Shown piece by piece: positions 61,485 to 64,000 of a stretch of 64,000 nucleotides of DNA (positions within the stretch are counted from its first letter, which is position 1; the number at the start of each line of letters is the position of its first letter). The position numbers and the translations under genes are program-made. The notes below the pieces were generated by a model. It did not search any database. It saw only the letters and a list, made by a program, of their open reading frames with translations, and was not told the DNA's origin. The stretch comes from Sphingomonas naasensis (lineage in GTDB: Bacteria; Pseudomonadota; Alphaproteobacteria; Sphingomonadales; Sphingomonadaceae), in assembly GCF_004792695.1 (NCBI RefSeq), contig NZ_SRXU01000006.1, positions 124,001 to 188,000 on the forward strand, written 5' to 3'.

Positions 61485-61898
61485 ATGAGGCTCTCCGTTC
61501 GAACGCTGCTGCTCCTCCCCTTGCTCGCCGCGAGCGGATCGCCCGCCTTCGCGCGCGATGGCGACGCCGCACTCGGGCTGTGGCGCAACGGCAGCAACAG
61601 CGTGCATCTCGAGGCCTATCATTGCGGCAATTCAATGTGCGGCAAGGTCGTCTGGGCCAGCGAAAAGGCCATCGCCGATGCCCGCCGCGGCGGCACGCCC
61701 AATCTGATCGGGCTCGACCTGTTCCACGATTTCCGCAAGGACCGGAAGGGCAATTGGCGCGGCAAGGTCTTCGTCCCCGACATCAACCGGACCTTCTCGG
61801 GCACCGTGGTGATGCTCGACGCCAACACCCTCAAAGGCACCGGCTGCACCCTCGGCGGGGTGATCTGCAAATCGCAGACGCTGCGACGGATTCGCTAG
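61485..61898 (+). CDS. DUF2147 family exported protein
   Basis: This 137-residue protein has a signal peptide (1-23, SGSPAFA). The DUF2147 core follows: ALGLWRNGSNSVHLEAYHCGNSMCGKVVWAS near 27-57, GLDLFHDFRKDRKGNWRGKVFVPDINRTFSGTVVMLDANTLKGTGCTLGGVICKSQTLRRI. The four cysteines may form two periplasmic disulphides. Members are small envelope proteins related to lipocalin-like barrels; the role is unknown. A TGGAGGG site supports the start at 61485. Confidence 0.88.
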   Translation: MRLSVRTLLLLPLLAASGSPAFARDGDAALGLWRNGSNSVHLEAYHCGNSMCGKVVWASEKAIADARRGGTPNLIGLDLFHDFRKDRKGNWRGKVFVPDINRTFSGTVVMLDANTLKGTGCTLGGVICKSQTLRRIR

Positions 61899-61960
61899 CC
61901 GCCAGCGATCGGGCGCCTCGCCGCACCGCGCGATTTTCCCGCTGCCCGTCGAACCCGCGC

Positions 61961-62014
61961 TTGACTCATTCATAACCATGTGATTATGGATCAACCCATA
62001 ACCGCTGAGTTATG
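61961..62014 (+). promoter_or_regulatory. arsR promoter with two CATAAC-N6-GTTATG operators
   Basis: TTGACT (61961-61966) and TATGGA (61985-61990), 18 bp apart, form a plausible sigma-70 promoter. Operator 1 (61971-61988, CATAAC-CATGTG-ATTATG) fills the spacer and overlaps the -10. Operator 2 (61997-62014, CATAAC-CGCTGA-GTTATG) is a perfect dyad just downstream. The centres are 26 bp apart. Occupancy by the adjacent ArsR protein would block initiation. Confidence 0.7.
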
Positions 62015-62341
62015 TGTTTGATGCCCGAGCCCGATGCCCTTTTCCGTACCCTCGCCGATCCCACCCGGCGCGCGATCTTCGAACGGCTGTGCCGCGAGGG
62101 CGAGCAGACCGTCGCGGCGCTCACCGCGCGTGCCGGCGTGTCGCAGCCGGCGGTGTCGAAGCATCTCGGGCTGCTCAAGGCGGCGGGGCTGGTGCTCGAC
62201 CGGCCCGAGGGCCGCCAGACGCATTATCGCGCCCAGCTCGGCGCGCTCGCGCCGCTCGTCGACTGGACCAGCCGGATGACCGGCTTCTGGCAGAGCCGGT
62301 TCGACGATCTCGAGGATTTGCTCAAAAGGATGGACCAATGA
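62012..62341 (+). CDS. ArsR-family transcriptional repressor
   Basis: This 109-residue winged-helix protein reads DALFRTLADPTRRAIFERLCREGEQTVAALTARAGVSQPAVSKHLGLLKAAGLVLDRPEGRQTHYRAQLGAL. It lacks the cysteine metal sites of arsenic/metal sensors and belongs to the group encoded next to AHSA1/SRPBCC genes. The annotated ATG at 62012 is part of operator 2, so the second ATG at 62021 may be the real start. It overlaps the SRPBCC gene by ATGA. Autorepression is inferred from the flanking dyads. Confidence 0.9.
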   Translation: MCLMPEPDALFRTLADPTRRAIFERLCREGEQTVAALTARAGVSQPAVSKHLGLLKAAGLVLDRPEGRQTHYRAQLGALAPLVDWTSRMTGFWQSRFDDLEDLLKRMDQ

Positions 62342-62769
62342 CCGCCACCCCCGCCGCCGTGCAGACCGTCACCGTCGAGCGCGCGATGCCGCACCCGCCC
62401 GAGAAATTGTGGCGCGCGCTCACCCAGCCGCATCTGATCGCCGAATGGCTGATGCAGAATGATTTCAGCCCCGAGCGCGGCCATCGCTTCCAGCTGCGCG
62501 GCGAATGGGGCGGCGTGCTCGATTGCGAGGTGCTCGAGATCGATCCGTACGAGACGCTCGCCTATAGCTGGAACTTCGCCAGCGACGATCCCGCCTTCGC
62601 GCTCGAGAGCGTGGTGACCTTCACCCTCACCCCCACTCCCGGCGGCACCCTGCTGCGCATGGAGCAGACCGGCTTCCGGCCCGATCAGAAGCAGGCGTTC
62701 GGCGGCGCGAAGCTCGGCTGGCAGCAATTCCTCGGCAAGCTCGACGAGCTCGCCGGGCGGCTCGACTGA
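62338..62769 (+). CDS. SRPBCC (AHSA1-like) domain protein
   Basis: This 143-residue protein, TVERAMPHPPEKLWRALTQPHLIAEWLMQNDFSPERGHRFQLRGEW, followed by LAYSWNFASDDPAFALESVVTFTLTPTPGGTLLRMEQTGF and GWQQFLGKLDELAG, has the START-like fold of the AHSA1 family with its hydrophobic ligand cavity. Its ligand is unknown. It is the second gene of the ArsR operon, a very common ArsR-SRPBCC pair. Confidence 0.9.
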   Translation: MTATPAAVQTVTVERAMPHPPEKLWRALTQPHLIAEWLMQNDFSPERGHRFQLRGEWGGVLDCEVLEIDPYETLAYSWNFASDDPAFALESVVTFTLTPTPGGTLLRMEQTGFRPDQKQAFGGAKLGWQQFLGKLDELAGRLD

Positions 62770-62793
62770 ACTCCCGGGAGCAAGGAGACAGGC

Positions 62794-63015
62794 ATGAACG
62801 GCAAAATCCGCCAATTCCATCGCTGGACGGCGATCGCCTTCACGCTCGGCGTGATCGGCTACATGGTCGCGATGGGCCAGGGGCAGCCGCCGGCATGGCT
62901 CGGTCTGTTCGCGCTGGTCCCGCTGATCCTGCTGCTGGTGACCGGGCTCTATCTGTTCGCGCTGCCCTATGTCGCCCGCGGGCGCGCGGCACGCCGCGTC
63001 GCGGCGCAGGACTAG
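62794..63015 (+). CDS. Small two-helix membrane protein
   Basis: This 73-residue protein has two membrane segments (WTAIAFTLGVIGYMVAMGQG and AWLGLFALVPLILLLVTGLYLFALPYV) and a basic C-terminal tail (RGRAARRV). AAGGAGACAGGC precedes the ATG. No family can be named with certainty. It lies in the ArsR operon between the SRPBCC and DUF1801 genes. Confidence 0.8.
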   Translation: MNGKIRQFHRWTAIAFTLGVIGYMVAMGQGQPPAWLGLFALVPLILLLVTGLYLFALPYVARGRAARRVAAQD

Positions 63016-63019
63016 CGCG

Positions 63020-63427
63020 ATGGCGCCGCCGAAGCTGCTCGCCGGGGGCAATCCCCAGATCCCCAAGGGCGAGGGCGATGCGCCGGTGCAGGCCTATATC
63101 GCCGCGATGCCCGGGTGGAAGCAGGCGATCGGCCGCACGCTCGACCGGCTGATCGGCGAGGCGCTGCCCGAGGTGCGCAAGGCGGTGAAGTGGAACTCGC
63201 CCTTCTACGGCATGCCCGGCAAGGGCTGGTTCCTCAGCTTCCACTGCTTCGATCGCTATGTGAAGGTGACCTTCTTCGAGGGCGCATCGCTCGATCCCGC
63301 CCCGGCCGGGCTCTCGAAATACCCGCAGGTCCGCTATCTCGACCTCCACGAGGATGCGCCGATCGACGAAGCCCAGTTCGTCGACTGGGTGAAGCAGGCG
63401 AGCAAATTGCCCGGCGAGCGGATGTGA
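63020..63427 (+). CDS. DUF1801 family protein (first copy)
   Basis: This 135-residue protein has VQAYIAAMPGWKQAIGRTLDRLIGEALPEVRKAVKWNSPFYGMPGKGWFLSFHCFDRYVKVTFFEGASLDP, the DUF1801 (YdhG-like) core with a conserved WNSPFYG motif. Biochemical function is unknown. It starts four bases after the small membrane gene. A second, divergent DUF1801 gene follows. Confidence 0.87.
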   Translation: MAPPKLLAGGNPQIPKGEGDAPVQAYIAAMPGWKQAIGRTLDRLIGEALPEVRKAVKWNSPFYGMPGKGWFLSFHCFDRYVKVTFFEGASLDPAPAGLSKYPQVRYLDLHEDAPIDEAQFVDWVKQASKLPGERM

Positions 63428-63458
63428 TCCGCGCGCGATTGTTTGAGAAGGAAGCAGC

Positions 63459-63854
63459 ATGACCGACCCGACCCCCTCGCAGCGGATCGACGCGCGCATC
63501 GAGGCACTGAACGACTGGCGCGGCGCGACGCTCGCCCGCGTCCGCACGCTGATCCACGAGGCCGTTCCCGAGGTGATCGAGGAGTGGAAGTGGCGCGGCG
63601 TGCCGGTCTGGTCGGCGAGCGGGATCCTCACCACCGGCGAGACCTACAAGGCCGCGGTCAAGCTCACCTTCGCCAAGGGCGCGTCGCTGCCCGATCCCAA
63701 GGGCCTGTTCAATGCGAGCCTCGACGGCAACACCCGCCGCGCGATCGACATCCATGAGGGCGAGGCGATCGACGCGGACGCGCTCAAGGCGCTGATCCGC
63801 GAGGCCGCCGCGCTCAATCGCGCCAAACCGCCGGCCCGGGCAAAAAAGGCGTAA
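63459..63854 (+). CDS. DUF1801 family protein (second copy)
   Basis: This 131-residue protein has RIDARIEALNDWRGATLARVRTLIHEAVPEVIEEWKWRGVPVWSASGILTTGETYKAAVKLTFAKGASLPDPKGLFN, the DUF1801 pattern with a WRGVPVW motif in place of WNSPFYG. It ends in a basic ARAKKA tail. It differs strongly from the first copy, so the pair is an old duplication. It is the last visible gene of the ArsR operon. Confidence 0.87.
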   Translation: MTDPTPSQRIDARIEALNDWRGATLARVRTLIHEAVPEVIEEWKWRGVPVWSASGILTTGETYKAAVKLTFAKGASLPDPKGLFNASLDGNTRRAIDIHEGEAIDADALKALIREAAALNRAKPPARAKKA

Positions 63855-63948
63855 TCGACACCGCAGCCGCGCCCCGCGCTGGCCGCTTGCGCAACCGCGC
63901 CGCTCGCCGCTATGTATGATAAATAAGCTAAGTGATCGGGAGCGGAGC

Positions 63949-64000
63949 ATGGGCGAACTCAACAGGCGCGGGCGGCGGGGCCGCGCGGCGATCCGCGGCG
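63949..64000 (+). CDS. Start of an unidentified gene (3' end outside window)
   Basis: ATG at 63949 preceded by GGAGCGGAGC opens a frame reading MGELNRRGRRGRAAIRG up to the right edge. Upstream TATGATAAATAAG around 63914-63926 is AT-rich and could be a promoter -10 region. Only 17 residues are visible, so no function can be given, and the call itself is tentative. Confidence 0.45.
   Translation, partial: MGELNRRGRRGRAAIRG

Noticed and set aside
61143..61635. Minus- and plus-strand frames of 120-166 codons between eco and the DUF2147 gene
   Set aside because: Arg/Ala/Pro-rich translations with no homology, overlapping the signal-peptide region of the DUF2147 gene; treated as non-coding.
1..64000. 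CRISPR arrays or cobalamin/TPP riboswitches
   Set aside because: No regularly spaced direct repeats were seen, and no recognisable riboswitch core was found upstream of cobS, cobT or thiL.

Overview
The window is G+C-rich throughout and looks like the chromosome of a sphingomonad-type alphaproteobacterium (Sphingomonas or a close relative). This is inferred from an Xanthomonas/Caulobacter-type TonB-dependent receptor, a 180-kDa-class NAD-glutamate dehydrogenase, cobS/cobT, a membrane pyrophosphatase and dense, overlapping gene packing. No database search was possible, so family names rest on recognised motifs. No integrase, transposase gene, CRISPR array, rRNA or replication origin was seen.

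Layout. (1) 1-3.6 kb: end of an aldo/keto reductase, a histidine phosphatase with an NAD(P)HX dehydratase, and a GFA-family gene divergent from a WYL regulator across a perfect dyad. (2) 3.6-13.4 kb: a carbohydrate-utilisation locus. An outer-membrane receptor is followed by two GH43 enzymes, a GH95 enzyme and a CE12-type rhamnogalacturonan acetylesterase. The enzymes overlap by ATGA or nearly touch, and a LacI-type operator lies upstream. (3) 13.4-19.1 kb: a frameshifted DJ-1/PfpI gene, an EamA transporter, a hemerythrin-like protein, threonine aldolase, tRNA-Phe and the coupled string infA-maf-RNase G/E-like-yacG. (4) 19.3-23.8 kb: an acyl-CoA degradation operon. (5) 23.8-33.1 kb, minus strand: a GST, trhO, an unrecognised membrane protein, and the hisG-hisD-DUF2314-nusB-thiL-hppA run. 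(6) 33.1-38.2 kb: mixed genes around one AT-rich foreign-looking gene. (7) 38.2-49.4 kb: bolA/J-domain and cobS/cobT, separated by a roughly 6-kb run of GST, VOC, DUF1428, DUF4287 and DUF899 genes with an HxlR regulator. (8) 49.5-54.2 kb: an AraC regulator, a MITE-like element and a flavinylation module (PepSY membrane protein, DUF2271, DUF4198, ApbE). (9) 54.3-64 kb: NAD-glutamate dehydrogenase, a PAS protein, tRNA-Thr, ecotin, DUF2147, and an ArsR-controlled operon.

The most informative points are these. The DUF2271 protein carries a D-x-x-T-G-A-T FMN-attachment motif two genes from its likely FMN transferase. A remnant of a second DUF899 gene records a tandem duplication. A 283-bp inverted-repeat element supplies the stop codon of apbE. 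Two CATAAC-N6-GTTATG-type operators sit on the arsR promoter. A family of about 120-130 bp palindromes ends in Shine-Dalgarno-like arms, one of which appears to be used by the next gene. Non-ATG starts (TTG, GTG and possibly CTG) are common at overlapping junctions.
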